Source of the DNA: Danxiaibacter sp048498555
GTDB taxonomy: Bacteria > Bacteroidota > Bacteroidia > Chitinophagales > Chitinophagaceae
Assembly (NCBI GenBank): GCA_048498555.1
Contig: JBEHXT010000001.1
Span: 682,001 to 746,000 of the forward strand
DNA length: 64,000 nucleotides
Direction of reading: 5' to 3'
In this document: positions 36,858 through 46,288 of the stretch, in pieces
Numbering within the stretch: the stretch's first letter is position 1
Layout: each line of letters opens with the position of its first letter
Program-made: the position numbers and the translations under genes
Notes under the pieces: model-generated
The model's input: only the letters and a program-made list of their open reading frames with translations
What the model was told of the DNA's origin: nothing
Databases searched by the model: none

Positions 36858-37070
36858 GTTGTAAGTTGTAAGTTTTACGATGTACGTTTATCGGAGAGAG
36901 AAAAGCTTAAAGCCTAAAGCTTGAGATAGTTGTAAGTTGAACGTTATACGTTGTACGTTTATCAGAGAGAGAAAAGCTTAAAGCCTAAAGCTTGAGATAG
37001 TTGTAAGTTGTAAGTTTTACGTTGTACGTTTATCGGAGAGAGAAAAGCTTAAAGCCTAAAGCTCAAAGCT
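36858..37070. repeat. Three tandem 71-bp repeats joining family E and family A words
   Basis: Units start at 36858, 36929 and 37000, each with GTTGTAAGTTG, a TACGTT stretch, a TATCGGAGAGAGAAAAG linker and AAGCTTAAAGCCTAAAGC. The copies differ at only a few positions. Confidence 0.92.
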
Positions 37071-37133
37071 TAGAACTGACGTGCATTATAATGATTCGCT
37101 TAATCACTGTACTTTTATACATAGAAAATACAA

Positions 37134-37151
37134 GTGGACACAAGTGTCCAC
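37134..37151. other. Perfect 18-bp palindrome in the pyrG downstream gap
   Basis: GTGGACAC-AA-GTGTCCAC. It lies in a 320-bp stretch (37078-37394) that otherwise holds a family I word near 37299 and the pyrG terminator, and no convincing gene. It could be a hairpin or a protein site; nothing decides. Confidence 0.4.
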
Positions 37152-37335
37152 CAGAGAACTTTACATCCTTATATGCTTTAGCGCTTTTCTTTATTTCTTC
37201 ATTCTCCCTTGCAACCTTTATGCCTTCATAATTCAAAAAAATTTTGTGCTCCTTTTTGCCGTTGCGTCTTCTAGGCAAAAAACCGTGTTTCACTGTGCCG
37301 CCCTGTCTCCGTGGTTCCCACCAGCGCATTGGCGC

Positions 37336-37371
37336 AAAAAAAGCAGGCCTGAAAAAGATCAAACCTGCTTT
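37336..37371 (-). terminator. pyrG terminator
   Basis: AAAGCAGG and CCTGCTTT form an 8-bp stem around a 16-nt loop; on the minus strand a run of seven T follows the stem. Confidence 0.75.
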
Positions 37372-37394
37372 ATCATCTATCAAAACTTAACTAC

Positions 37395-39044
37395 TTAAAT
37401 AATTTCGCTCTGCAATTTTGGATTTTTTACAGAAGCTCTCTGGTCATTGTATTTTTTAACCGCAGCAACAAAGCTTACGAACAACGGAGCAGGACTTTCA
37501 ACTGTGCTCTTCAATTCAGGGTGATATTGAACACCAATAAAGAACGGATGGTTAGGAATTTCAACAATCTCAACCAATCCTGTTTCAGGGTTCATACCAC
37601 TTGCGATCATACCATTGTTTTCAAACTGTTCCAGGTACTGGTTGTTGAATTCATAACGATGGCGGTGCCTTTCTGTGATTTGATTTGAACCATAAATATC
37701 ATAGGCCAGCGTACCATCTTTTATTTCGCAAGGATAAGAGCCCAAACGCATAGTGCCACCCATCATCTTAATCTTCTTCTGCTCTTCCATCATGTTGATC
37801 ACCGCGTTCTCGGTTTTTGCATCCATCTCTGTAGAGTGCGCGTTCTCTAATCCAAGTACATTTCTCGCGAATTCAATAACGGCCATCTGCATACCCAGGC
37901 AAATACCGAAGAAGGGCAGGCCGTTTTCGCGAGCATATTTAACTGCGATGATCTTTCCTTCAATACCTCTTAAACCAAAGCCAGGAGCGACCAGTAAACC
38001 ATCCAGCCCATCTAATTTTTCAGCAACATTTTCATCAGTAATAAATTCACTGTGCACATTTACTACCTGAACTTTTACTTCATTGATAGCACCTGCATGT
38101 ACAAAGCTTTCCAGGATGGATTTATAAGCATCCTGTAACTCTACATATTTACCAATTAAACCGATGGTTACTTTGCTTTTTGGATATTTTAATTTATCCA
38201 GGAAGCCTTTCCATTTTTCCAGTTCTGGTTCTTTATATTCTGTAATGTTGAGTTTCTTCATACAGATGATATCCAGTTTCTCTCTCAACATTGCCAATGG
38301 AACTTCATAAATAGTAGGAGCGTCCATTGCTTCAATTACTGCCTGTTGTTTAACATTACAGAACAAAGCAATTTTTCTTTTGATATCGTTGCTTAACGGC
38401 TCTTCCGTTCTGCACACAATAATATCGGGGTGTACACCTGTTTCGCTCAGCATTTTAACACTGTGCTGTGTAGGTTTTGTTTTTAATTCTTTTGCGGCGC
38501 GCAGATACGGGATCAAAGTAAGATGCACAACTACCACATCTTCTTCAGGCAGTTCCCACTGCAGCTGACGTACAGCTTCAATAAACGGAAGGCTTTCAAT
38601 ATCACCAACGGTACCACCAATTTCAGTGATAACGATGTCGTATTTGCCATCTTTGCCCAACAACAACATTCTGCGTTTGATCTCATCAGTGATATGAGGA
38701 ACAACCTGCACGGTTTTTCCTAAAAAAGCACCTTCTCTTTCTTTATTAATAACAGTCTGATAAATACGGCCTGTAGTTACATTGTTCGCCTGGGTAGTAA
38801 AAATGTTAAGGAAACGTTCGTAGTGGCCAAGATCAAGATCGGTTTCAGCACCATCTTCAGTCACATAACACTCGCCATGTTCATATGGGTTAAGTGTTCC
38901 GGGGTCTACGTTAATGTAAGGGTCTAACTTCTGAATGGTAACTTTAAAGCCCCTTGCCTGTAAAAGTTTTGCCAGCGATGCTGCTATAATTCCTTTTCCT
39001 AAACTACTAGTTACACCACCGGTAACAAAAATGTACTTGGCCAT
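37395..39044 (-). CDS. pyrG: CTP synthase (glutamine-hydrolysing)
   Basis: Makes CTP from UTP, ATP and glutamine. It has 549 residues. The N-terminal synthase domain begins KYIFVTGGVTSSLGKGIIAA with the P-loop-like motif and contains DPYINVDPGT. The C-terminal class I amidotransferase domain has the nucleophile Cys in FFGICLGMQMA and the His of GVQYHPE. The gene stands alone. A -7 box at 39261-39268 would give a long leader of about 210 nt. Confidence 0.97.
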   Translation of the reverse strand: MAKYIFVTGGVTSSLGKGIIAASLAKLLQARGFKVTIQKLDPYINVDPGTLNPYEHGECYVTEDGAETDLDLGHYERFLNIFTTQANNVTTGRIYQTVINKEREGAFLGKTVQVVPHITDEIKRRMLLLGKDGKYDIVITEIGGTVGDIESLPFIEAVRQLQWELPEEDVVVVHLTLIPYLRAAKELKTKPTQHSVKMLSETGVHPDIIVCRTEEPLSNDIKRKIALFCNVKQQAVIEAMDAPTIYEVPLAMLREKLDIICMKKLNITEYKEPELEKWKGFLDKLKYPKSKVTIGLIGKYVELQDAYKSILESFVHAGAINEVKVQVVNVHSEFITDENVAEKLDGLDGLLVAPGFGLRGIEGKIIAVKYARENGLPFFGICLGMQMAVIEFARNVLGLENAHSTEMDAKTENAVINMMEEQKKIKMMGGTMRLGSYPCEIKDGTLAYDIYGSNQITERHRHRYEFNNQYLEQFENNGMIASGMNPETGLVEIVEIPNHPFFIGVQYHPELKSTVESPAPLFVSFVAAVKKYNDQRASVKNPKLQSEII

Positions 39045-39260
39045 AATAATATGGTTAATTATTAATTTATTTAAATTCCTGAATCTTACTTATTATTTTG
39101 ACCGGGCTGAATTGCTATTGGCCTGATTGCCTGCCCAACCGCAAAGGGTTTAATCTTTAACGGTTTAATTCTCTACTGAACGCATTTTTTTACGCCTCCA
39201 AAAACATTCTGCCAGTTTAAAAGGATAGTCAGTAGCAAAGAATAATTATCAGTGGTCATG

Positions 39261-39268
39261 CAAAGCTA
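39261..39268 (-). promoter_or_regulatory. -7 box candidate upstream of pyrG
   Basis: Perfect TAGCTTTG on the minus strand. The only TTTG upstream is 15 bp away, which is short. If used, the pyrG leader is about 210 nt. The gap 39045-39435 shows no word arrays. Confidence 0.4.
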
Positions 39269-39340
39269 CGCCAATTTTTATTTCAAAAAAAACTTGGGTT
39301 TTGAATATTGGGCAAGTTGTGAACAAAATCACCACCAAAA

Positions 39341-39372
39341 TTTTGTATGTTGTATATACTAATCTAATTGTG
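39341..39372 (+). promoter_or_regulatory. Candidate promoter of the dienelactone hydrolase gene
   Basis: TTTTG (39341-39345), a 19-bp spacer and TAATTGTG (39365-39372; one mismatch to TAnnTTTG), 63 nt before the ATG. Confidence 0.45.
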
Positions 39373-39435
39373 CCTTAATCCAAATCAATAATTTGTTGAA
39401 CATTTTCACAAAAGTTTTCATACAAAAAATAAATC

Positions 39436-40275
39436 ATGAATAAGTTAATCTTTCTTCTGCTTGCGGTAACCGCTACCCTGCGGCTCTCCGCGCAGCATAT
39501 GGATAATTGCTGCCAGCCCACTGCAACAGAACTATATGCACTCAATGGGGATAACAAAGAATTCACCATGTCGCACGAGGATCCATTGCCATTTACCTAC
39601 AATAGCCCAAAAGGCAAGGATATTAATTATAAAACAGCTGACGGCATGGAGGCGCATGCTTTTGAAATAAAAACCGACAAACCCACCAGCTATTACCTCT
39701 TCGTTGTTCATGAATGGTATGGGCTGAACGACTATATTAAACAGGAAGCAGAAAATCTTAGCAACGAACTCGGAATTAACGTGCTGGCGCTTGACCTGTA
39801 TGATAATAAGGTAGCTGCCGGGCGCGACAGTGCGGTTAAATATATGCAGGGATTGACTACAGCAAGAGCGTTAAACATTATAAAAGGGGCTTATGCATAT
39901 GTTGGGGCAAACGCAAAAGTATTTACCCTGGGTTGGTGTTTCGGTGGCGGTTGGAGTTTGCAAACGGCCATTGAAGGCGGCAAGCAAGCCGTAGGATGTA
40001 TTATGTATTACGGTCAGCCGGAAAAAGATATTAATCGCTTAAAGACACTGAATTGCGATATTATTGGATTCTTCGGTAACCAGGATAAGTTTCCCAGCCC
40101 GGAAGTAGTGGACCAGTTTGTAAAAGACGCGGCCGCAGCTGGCAAAAAATTGACCGTAAATAGATACGAAGCTGGCCATGGATTCGCGAACCCAAGCAAT
40201 CCAAGCCATAATAAGGAAGCAACAGAGGATGCACATAAGAAAGCAATTGCATTTATAAGGGAAAGAATGAAATAA
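39436..40275 (+). CDS. Dienelactone hydrolase family protein, secreted
   Basis: Alpha/beta hydrolase of 279 residues with a signal peptide (about 1-20, ending RLSAQ), so probably periplasmic. The triad typical of the family is visible: Cys168 in LGWCFGGGW, Asp217 in FGNQDKFP, His248 in AGHGFANP. Two adjacent Cys (25-26) after the signal peptide may form a disulfide. The substrate is unknown; in this family export is a deviation from classic cytoplasmic dienelactone hydrolase. It is followed by a decayed gene. Confidence 0.87.
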   Translation: MNKLIFLLLAVTATLRLSAQHMDNCCQPTATELYALNGDNKEFTMSHEDPLPFTYNSPKGKDINYKTADGMEAHAFEIKTDKPTSYYLFVVHEWYGLNDYIKQEAENLSNELGINVLALDLYDNKVAAGRDSAVKYMQGLTTARALNIIKGAYAYVGANAKVFTLGWCFGGGWSLQTAIEGGKQAVGCIMYYGQPEKDINRLKTLNCDIIGFFGNQDKFPSPEVVDQFVKDAAAAGKKLTVNRYEAGHGFANPSNPSHNKEATEDAHKKAIAFIRERMK

Positions 40276-40341
40276 TAAGCACCACGCCTGTATTGTATAA
40301 TTGTAATATGCAGATTCTCTGGCATACTGTATGCCGTGGCC

Positions 40342-40953
40342 ATGAAAGTCTGCACCCTGTTCATCCTTACTGTTGGTTTCTCGTGTAAAATGGCTGCCGG
40401 CCAATTTAAAGAGAGACAAAAAGATTCCGCGTATTTGAGTAAAATAAAGACGATCTAACACGGGACACGCATTCAAAAAGCGAAGGACAAAGAATTTCTC
40501 CGTTCGAAAAAATCAGTTTTGTTGATGCCCGCACAGACACTTCATCAATTGGCAATTATGGGCAACTCATTAAATGGATGACAATTTTTTAACAGATATT
40601 CTAAAAATGCGATAAGAATTTTGACAGATTCCATGTATCGCAGAGGGGTTTACAAAAACATGTCAGAGTTTCGTGCAAACAGCCCATCTATTGACTCATT
40701 TAGCCTGGAAGAAGGAAAAAAGAAGACAATGTTTTTATTTGATGGCAATGGAGTGATCATTAATACATTAGCACCAGGTGTTATTATTTGCAATAATGGC
40801 AAGAATTTTTCCTTTTTGTATGCCAACAAATTAATCCCGTTAATCAAACGAGAAAAAGGTTTTCATCTTATCGCCCGGCTATGGTATGAAAACATCCAAA
40901 TAACGCACTTTTTCTCTTTGCAAATGGATGAAGATGAGTTTATGCTCAACTAA
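40342..40953 (+). pseudogene. Frameshifted gene for a small secreted protein of unknown function
   Basis: Three open stretches on one strand read as a single protein of about 195 residues if two frame changes are allowed. The first (40342-40458) starts at an ATG with a signal-peptide-like sequence MKVCTLFILTVGFSCKMAAG. The second continues in another frame (DDLTRDTHSKSEGQ to FVDARTDTSSIG) up to a TAA at 40590. The third returns to the first frame (NAIRILTDSMYRRGVYKNMS) and runs to 40953, ending DEDEFMLN. The shifts lie at or near an A-run (40441-40450) and a run of six T (40585-40590), places prone to slippage or sequencing error. I do not recognise the family. Its end overlaps the convergent PepSY gene by 8 bp. 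Confidence 0.7.
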
Positions 40954-42019
40954 CAGAATGGGTCTTTCTTTTTCTATACCTCCAGATCACAAAACCAGAC
41001 ACTGATAGCAACCCGGGAATTAGGCCCATTAGCGCGTAAAATAGTTTTAATAAAATTCCACCGTAGTTTCCAAAGTGAAGAGGGCCAATAGCGGAGGTCC
41101 ATTTGTCTGCAAATGCAGCAGATGTAAACCATTGCTTTTTCTCCAGCATAAAGCTTTGTCCGTTATACTGCAACGTGTTGGCGTATTCACCACTAAAGGA
41201 AGGATCAGTTTGCATACTTCCTCTTACGATAACGGTGCTTGCATTTGCGGGTAGACGTATCATGTGGACATCCAATTCAGGATAAGACGCCCGTACACGA
41301 TTGATAATAGAATCAAGAGAGGCAACCGATTCCGCCTTCTTTGCTGCTACCGTTTTCTTTGCCGCAGGTTTAACGGCATTCATCACAATATTGTAACTCA
41401 AAGAAAACCCTGTAACAACAATAAGCAAGTTCCAAACCAACGACCATACACCTATAACTCTATGCAGTGAAGAAAAAAAAGCGCGTGCTGTTTGTGAATG
41501 AATTTTTGTTTTGAATGACAACACTTTTAATATAGATCGCCTGTATAAGAAAAGCCCCGATAGTAAAGACAGGAAAAACACAACACTCACTGAGCAGATA
41601 ATAATCTTTCCGGGTGTTCCGGAAAACAATGTGTAATGGAGCAGCAACAGGCGCCGTTGCAGTGAATTGTTGGCATCTTTTACAACATGAGTAATAGCAC
41701 CATTTACAGGGTGGACAAACACACGCATCCTGTCTTCCTTCTTTCTTAATTCATACACCAGCGCCTCGTTGGCTTTTGGCCATTCGTATATGCGGAGTTC
41801 CCAACCTGGGTATTGTTGCTGAATGTTTTTAAAAGATGCGTCAATGTGAACTTCACCCGCAGGATTATCAACAGCAAGAAAAGGTTTTATATCATGATGA
41901 TTCAACTCATCGGTAAACACAAGTGTTGCCCCCGTTACACTCATCAATAACAGGAACAACCCTACAAGTAACCCGCACCAATGGTGCACGGAAAAATACA
42001 TTTTATGCTTTCGCGACAT
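40946..42019 (-). CDS. PepSY-associated membrane protein
   Basis: 357 residues with four likely membrane helices: about 12-32 (VHHWCGLLVGLFLLLMSVTG), about 140-160, about 190-212 and about 325-345. PepSY-type domains lie in the extracytoplasmic loops (WELRIYEWPKANEALVYEL; LDVHMIRLPANASTVIVRG). Several His residues near helices (HHWCG, LHRVIG, LHFGNYGG) could bind haem, as proposed for ferric-siderophore reductases of this type. It lies downstream of a TonB receptor on the same strand with a 240-bp gap full of repeats, so a joint role in iron uptake is likely. Confidence 0.88.
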   Translation of the reverse strand: MSRKHKMYFSVHHWCGLLVGLFLLLMSVTGATLVFTDELNHHDIKPFLAVDNPAGEVHIDASFKNIQQQYPGWELRIYEWPKANEALVYELRKKEDRMRVFVHPVNGAITHVVKDANNSLQRRLLLLHYTLFSGTPGKIIICSVSVVFFLSLLSGLFLYRRSILKVLSFKTKIHSQTARAFFSSLHRVIGVWSLVWNLLIVVTGFSLSYNIVMNAVKPAAKKTVAAKKAESVASLDSIINRVRASYPELDVHMIRLPANASTVIVRGSMQTDPSFSGEYANTLQYNGQSFMLEKKQWFTSAAFADKWTSAIGPLHFGNYGGILLKLFYALMGLIPGLLSVSGFVIWRYRKRKTHSVS

Positions 42020-42021
42020 GA

Positions 42022-42255
42022 GAAGTCAAAAGTAAAAATTCAAAAGTAAAAAATAGAAAAGGGAGACAAAGTGCGACTTGCAAAGTACGAATTACGAAGT
42101 ACAAAGTCCGTTGATTCAGTCTTGTTGACTTTTGTTCATCTCGCTTTGTCTTAAACTTAACCACTTTTCAAAAATACATTAGCATGTTTCACCTAACGTA
42201 CTTCGTACTTCATAACTCGTACTTTGAGTCACATCGTACATCTAAAATCGTACAT
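42022..42255. repeat. Word arrays of families K, F and B between PepSY and TonB receptor genes
   Basis: AAAAGTAAAAATTCAAAAGT (42028-42050), AAAGTACGAATTACGAAGTA (42081-42102), its facing counterpart ACGTACTTCGTACTTC (42197-42215), and ATCGTACATCTAAAATCGTA (42233-42253). Confidence 0.75.
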
Positions 42256-42261
42256 TCAAAC

Positions 42262-44616
42262 CTACCAATTAATCCCTACACCCAACTGGTAGCGCATACC
42301 ATTTGCTTTGGTATAATCGTTATCCATACCAGACCATTGCGCAATTGGTGAGAAGTAATCAGTATTCAGCAGGTTCTCAACGCCAAGGCTAAGTTTAAAG
42401 CGTTGATTGATTTGCCAGCTACCGGTAAAGTTTAGTACGCCGACGCCGTTTACAGGTGCTTCACCGTTATTGTATTTTCCATTGCTTTTTGGAGCGAAGC
42501 GTTTGCGGTCTCCAAAGTAACCCCATTGGGTATACAAGCTCACAGATTTTACGGGAGCATAGCGAACATAAGCACTGGCTTTGGGTGGAGAAATTTTACT
42601 ACCGATCAGGTAAATATCTTCCTTATCATTAAAGCGGTTGTTATTGTTTTTATCAGCCTTGCCTTCAACGTAAGTGTACGAGCCACCAAAACCAACCTCA
42701 GGTATAGGCGTTACGTCGACAGACAATTCATAGCCATACGTTTTCTCAGGCGCTGTTTGTTGTGTAAGCCAGCCGGTGCTGTCCTGCACAAGCGAAGTAC
42801 CGATTTTATTTGTGCTGATGAAATACGCTCCTGTGAATTGCAACCACCCAAAATTGCTGCTGAAGCCTGCTTCGTAGTTATTCACTTTAACCGGCTGAAT
42901 CTGCATTTTGGAAATGTTATCTTCTTTAGCCGAGCGAACATAACGGCCAATGTCAACCATACTAAAGCCCTGTGAGAAGCTGATGAATGGTTTAAAATAT
43001 TCATACTTCGAATAGCGCAATCCCGCGTTGAAGCTTGACGCATTGAAGGAAAGCTTTCCGCCTTTTATGGTTTGTCCGCCAATATATTCTCCGGTGATGC
43101 TGTTCAATACTTTAACCTGTGTAAAATCAGGAATGTCAATATTGATATTATCGTAACGATAACCCAACCGAACAATCCAGTCATTCCACAAAGTAACATT
43201 TGCCTGGGCATATGGAGCAAGATTCACCATGCTCATGTCAGGCACCCAAATACGGCCATCAACCAAAGGCTGTCCAGTCTTATCATTCAAAAGATCTAAC
43301 CCATAAACAATATCACCTTTAATCCATTTGTTAATGCGGAATGGTGTGTTTAAGAAAACGCGTGCACCTTTCTTATTTGAAAGAATGGTTGATTGCCCGC
43401 CATTCTCGAAGTAAGTGGGTTCATAACCGTAAATGGTATAGAAGCTTTGCAAGTAAGCGCTTGCTTCCAAAGAAGATTTTGCAAACAGGTCTTTTGCCAT
43501 GTATTTAACATAGGCATTGTGATTATATCTTGTGCCGCCTGGCTCACCCAATACTTTGCCCGGCACACCAATAGTAGGTATTGAACCATATTTACCAGTC
43601 TGAACTACATAATCTGTCTTCTGCTCGGAGCCATAATAATTGTACATCCCCTCAATGCGTTGTTTTGAATTGATGTTATATCCAAGCTTTGCATATGCAT
43701 TATACATATTCGTTTCACCCAGGCCGTAGGTAGGAGAAATTACTACGCCATCACCACTTTTATAAACGCCTGTATGTTCATAATTGCCGGAAACAACATA
43801 ATCAAATTTATCCAGGCGCCCGCTGAACTGCTGTACAAAGCGGCCACCCATTGTTTTATCTGAATGCACAGGCATACCCGTATTTGCAAGATAGCTATAA
43901 GCTTCAAAAGGCTTTGATGTCTGCGGCTTTTTGGTGATATAGTTAATAACACCGCCATCGCCGCCGTTACCATAAATAGAAGTAGCGCCTTTCACCACTT
44001 CAATACGTTCAATTACTGACGGATCTATTGTCCTGATGTCTCTTGTACCATTGCGCAAAGGTGTTGACTGAGGAATTCCATCAATCAGAATCAACGGGTT
44101 TCTTCCACGTAGCGTTTGCCCTGTATTACTTGTTGTATTTGTACCAAACGCCAGCGAAGGGACTGCATTTGCAAGCATTGCAGACAAGTTTGGTGAAACG
44201 ATGGATTGGTTCGCCAATTCTTTGGCGCCTATAACCTGTACAGAAGCAGGTGTGCGATCTACCATTTCAGCCCTGCGGCTTGCAGTGATTGTTACTTCTT
44301 TTAAGTTGCTTATTGAAGGCTTAAGAATGAAATTGATTTCTTTCACTTCATTCGCCTCAAGTGTAACTGTTTGTTGAGTTGGCTCATGCCCCACTCCGCT
44401 TGCCATAACTATATAAGTTCCCGGCTTTACATTATTTAATTGATAAAAGCCATTTTGGTCAGAAACGGTTCCGATAAAAGTCTTATCCAGCTGGATATTT
44501 ATACCATTCAATGGCTGATGATCCGTTGCGGAGATTTTACCCTTAATAGTTTGCGCAAAAGAATTAACAGCTGAAAGAATAAAAACAGTCAATGTAACAA
44601 CACGAAGAAATCTCAT
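42262..44616 (-). CDS. TonB-dependent receptor, probably siderophore or metal type
   Basis: Outer-membrane gated channel. I take the ATG at 44616 (a TTG at 44619 adds one residue), giving 784 residues. Signal peptide about 1-22 (ending NSFAQ); a carboxypeptidase-regulatory-like domain about 23-110 (TIKGKISATDHQPLNGINIQ); plug domain about 110-235 with VERIEVVKGATSIYGNG; then the 22-strand barrel ending in the aromatic RYQLGVGINW. There is no SusD partner, which argues against a glycan system. Barrel features and the downstream PepSY gene favour iron-siderophore uptake. Confidence 0.93.
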   Translation of the reverse strand: MRFLRVVTLTVFILSAVNSFAQTIKGKISATDHQPLNGINIQLDKTFIGTVSDQNGFYQLNNVKPGTYIVMASGVGHEPTQQTVTLEANEVKEINFILKPSISNLKEVTITASRRAEMVDRTPASVQVIGAKELANQSIVSPNLSAMLANAVPSLAFGTNTTSNTGQTLRGRNPLILIDGIPQSTPLRNGTRDIRTIDPSVIERIEVVKGATSIYGNGGDGGVINYITKKPQTSKPFEAYSYLANTGMPVHSDKTMGGRFVQQFSGRLDKFDYVVSGNYEHTGVYKSGDGVVISPTYGLGETNMYNAYAKLGYNINSKQRIEGMYNYYGSEQKTDYVVQTGKYGSIPTIGVPGKVLGEPGGTRYNHNAYVKYMAKDLFAKSSLEASAYLQSFYTIYGYEPTYFENGGQSTILSNKKGARVFLNTPFRINKWIKGDIVYGLDLLNDKTGQPLVDGRIWVPDMSMVNLAPYAQANVTLWNDWIVRLGYRYDNINIDIPDFTQVKVLNSITGEYIGGQTIKGGKLSFNASSFNAGLRYSKYEYFKPFISFSQGFSMVDIGRYVRSAKEDNISKMQIQPVKVNNYEAGFSSNFGWLQFTGAYFISTNKIGTSLVQDSTGWLTQQTAPEKTYGYELSVDVTPIPEVGFGGSYTYVEGKADKNNNNRFNDKEDIYLIGSKISPPKASAYVRYAPVKSVSLYTQWGYFGDRKRFAPKSNGKYNNGEAPVNGVGVLNFTGSWQINQRFKLSLGVENLLNTDYFSPIAQWSGMDNDYTKANGMRYQLGVGINW

Positions 44617-44636
44617 CAATTCTAAATTTTCGGCCG

Positions 44637-44644
44637 CAAAGTTA
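44637..44644 (-). promoter_or_regulatory. -7 box of the TonB receptor gene
   Basis: Perfect TAACTTTG on the minus strand, 20 nt before the ATG. No good -33 element, which may point to an activator. No clear Fur-like palindrome was recognised. Confidence 0.5.
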
Positions 44645-44817
44645 ACATGGGGCGATTTCCTTCATTTGTATAATCGGGAAAAACTGACGTGGTGAGGCAA
44701 GGAGACAAAATCGGGTTTATCAGGTTAGATAACCTGCCTAAATAATACATTTACTTCTGGATCAAAGCATAACGCATAATAATATTGAAACGTGCTATAA
44801 CGAAATCTTTTTAAAAA

Positions 44818-45933
44818 CTATTTCGTTTCCGGGCATTTTTTTAGAAGATCTTTCTGAACATCGATGCCCAGCGCATGTGCTTTAAGCAAATCATCGCAGA
44901 AATCTTTTTGTTTCAATGTCTGTTTTATCTGGCCTCGTATATAGTAAGCAGAAGCCATATTACTGTCCATTTCGATGGCTTTATCGCAATCTTTTAAAGC
45001 AGACTGTATAATGGAAGAGTGTTCTTTATTGGCGATGAGATTGTTCTGTGGACTTAGATTAATGAATGCTGCCGGGCCGCCGGTTTTTGGTGAGTATGCT
45101 TTCGCATTTGCGTTTTCTGCCATATTCACTTTCGCAATAGCGCGGCTGAGGTACGTATACGGATAATTCGGGTTAATATCGATGCTCTTATTAAAATCAT
45201 TTATTGCCTGCTGAAACTTGCGTTGATCCTGGTAAATGTTTCCGCGCATGTTATACAATGCGGCCCCGTTTAATTCTTTGTTGTTTGCGCCCAACTCTAT
45301 CGCTTTATTGACAAAAGGCAATGCTTCCGCGGGCTTTGCAAGCCGCATTTTACATTGGGCCATATTGTAGTAAACGCCCGCAGCCAACCCGGAATCTTTT
45401 GCAAAACCCGTTTTACCAAGCGCTATAGCTTTGTTGTAGTCGGCCAACGCATCTACATTTTTATTCATCATAGAATAGACATCTGCGCGCGCAATATATG
45501 CGTCGAAATTGTTGGCATCGAGTTCTATTGCCTTGCCGGCATTATTGAGTGCATCGTTAATTTGTCGCTGACGAAAATTAAGTTTTGACAATTCTACATA
45601 TGCCTGCGGATTTTTAGGATCAACCTCTATCGCTTTGTTCAATGCAAATACAGCCGCCTGCATATTATTCTGGCTAACATTAAGGCGGGCATATTCAATG
45701 TATGCTCTTGAATTATTAGGTTCTAATTCTATCGCTTTAAAGTAATCTGTTAACGCACCTGCATTGTCGCCGGCATTACGTTTCATATTTGCACGTTCTA
45801 TGTATAAATCAGCTTTTTGGGGATTTGATTTAATGGCCTCTTCCATAGCAATGAGCGCAGAATCTTTATTGGCAACCTGTGAAAAACCCAGATGGCATAG
45901 GATCGCAAGTACAACGGTTAAGTATATTTTCAT
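44818..45933 (-). CDS. Secreted tetratricopeptide repeat protein
   Basis: 371 residues from the ATG at 45933. Signal peptide about 1-18 (LAILCHLGFSQ). The rest is made of about eight TPR units of 34 residues, for example AYIEYARLNVSQNNMQAAVF and AYVELSKLNFRQRQINDALN, with the A-x-EL-P pattern (AIELEPN, AIEVDPK, AIELDAN, SIDINPN). TPR scaffolds bind other proteins; no partner can be named. A short Cys pair (DFCDDLL, KKCPETK) is at the C-terminus. Confidence 0.9.
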   Translation of the reverse strand: MKIYLTVVLAILCHLGFSQVANKDSALIAMEEAIKSNPQKADLYIERANMKRNAGDNAGALTDYFKAIELEPNNSRAYIEYARLNVSQNNMQAAVFALNKAIEVDPKNPQAYVELSKLNFRQRQINDALNNAGKAIELDANNFDAYIARADVYSMMNKNVDALADYNKAIALGKTGFAKDSGLAAGVYYNMAQCKMRLAKPAEALPFVNKAIELGANNKELNGAALYNMRGNIYQDQRKFQQAINDFNKSIDINPNYPYTYLSRAIAKVNMAENANAKAYSPKTGGPAAFINLSPQNNLIANKEHSSIIQSALKDCDKAIEMDSNMASAYYIRGQIKQTLKQKDFCDDLLKAHALGIDVQKDLLKKCPETK

Positions 45934-46184
45934 CACAGGTAAAGATATTGTAATATTATTTGGCTATAAGTTACGGCAGTTTTAGTTTTTTGCTAAAAAT
46001 CCTCGGCCAATAACTTTATTTTTTAAGCTGATTCATTTCTTTGAGACAATCGCTAAAGACGCGATGATTAAACAAAAAACGGGCCGTTAAGCGCTATGTC
46101 GGTTAAAACCTAGTGTCGTGTACGCAATGAAGAATAACCTTGATCTGTTTTCTATTGATAGTTAGGTACTACGATTCCTTGTAC

Positions 46185-46216
46185 AAATAAAAACCGCGCT
46201 GCTTTTAGCTGCGCGG
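46185..46216 (-). terminator. proC terminator
   Basis: CCGCGCTGC and GCTGCGCGG pair with one mismatch around TTTTA; on the minus strand TTTTTATTT follows. It lies 70 nt beyond the proC stop, past a family A array. The rest of 45934-46184 shows nothing clear. Confidence 0.65.
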
Positions 46217-46246
46217 CATATTAAATAACAAAGTGAACTTTCCCGT

Positions 46247-46280
46247 ACTTAAGCTTTGAGCTTTGAGCTTTAGGCATTAA
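46247..46280. repeat. AAGCTTAATGCCTAAAGCTC word array (family A)
   Basis: Seen on the plus strand as TTAAGCTTTGAGCTTTGAGC and on, placed between the proC stop codon (46289) and its terminator. Confidence 0.75.
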
Positions 46281-46288
46281 GCTTAAAA

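Noticed and set aside
37063..37383. Minus-strand reading frame of 106 residues downstream of pyrG
   Set aside because: It runs across the pyrG terminator, a family I word and an 18-bp palindrome, and shows no recognisable domain. A decayed gene cannot be ruled out.
40621..40953. 110-residue frame as an independent gene
   Set aside because: The open frame and protein-like sequence continue upstream of that start, and a signal peptide with linking sequence lies further upstream; a broken longer gene explains it better.
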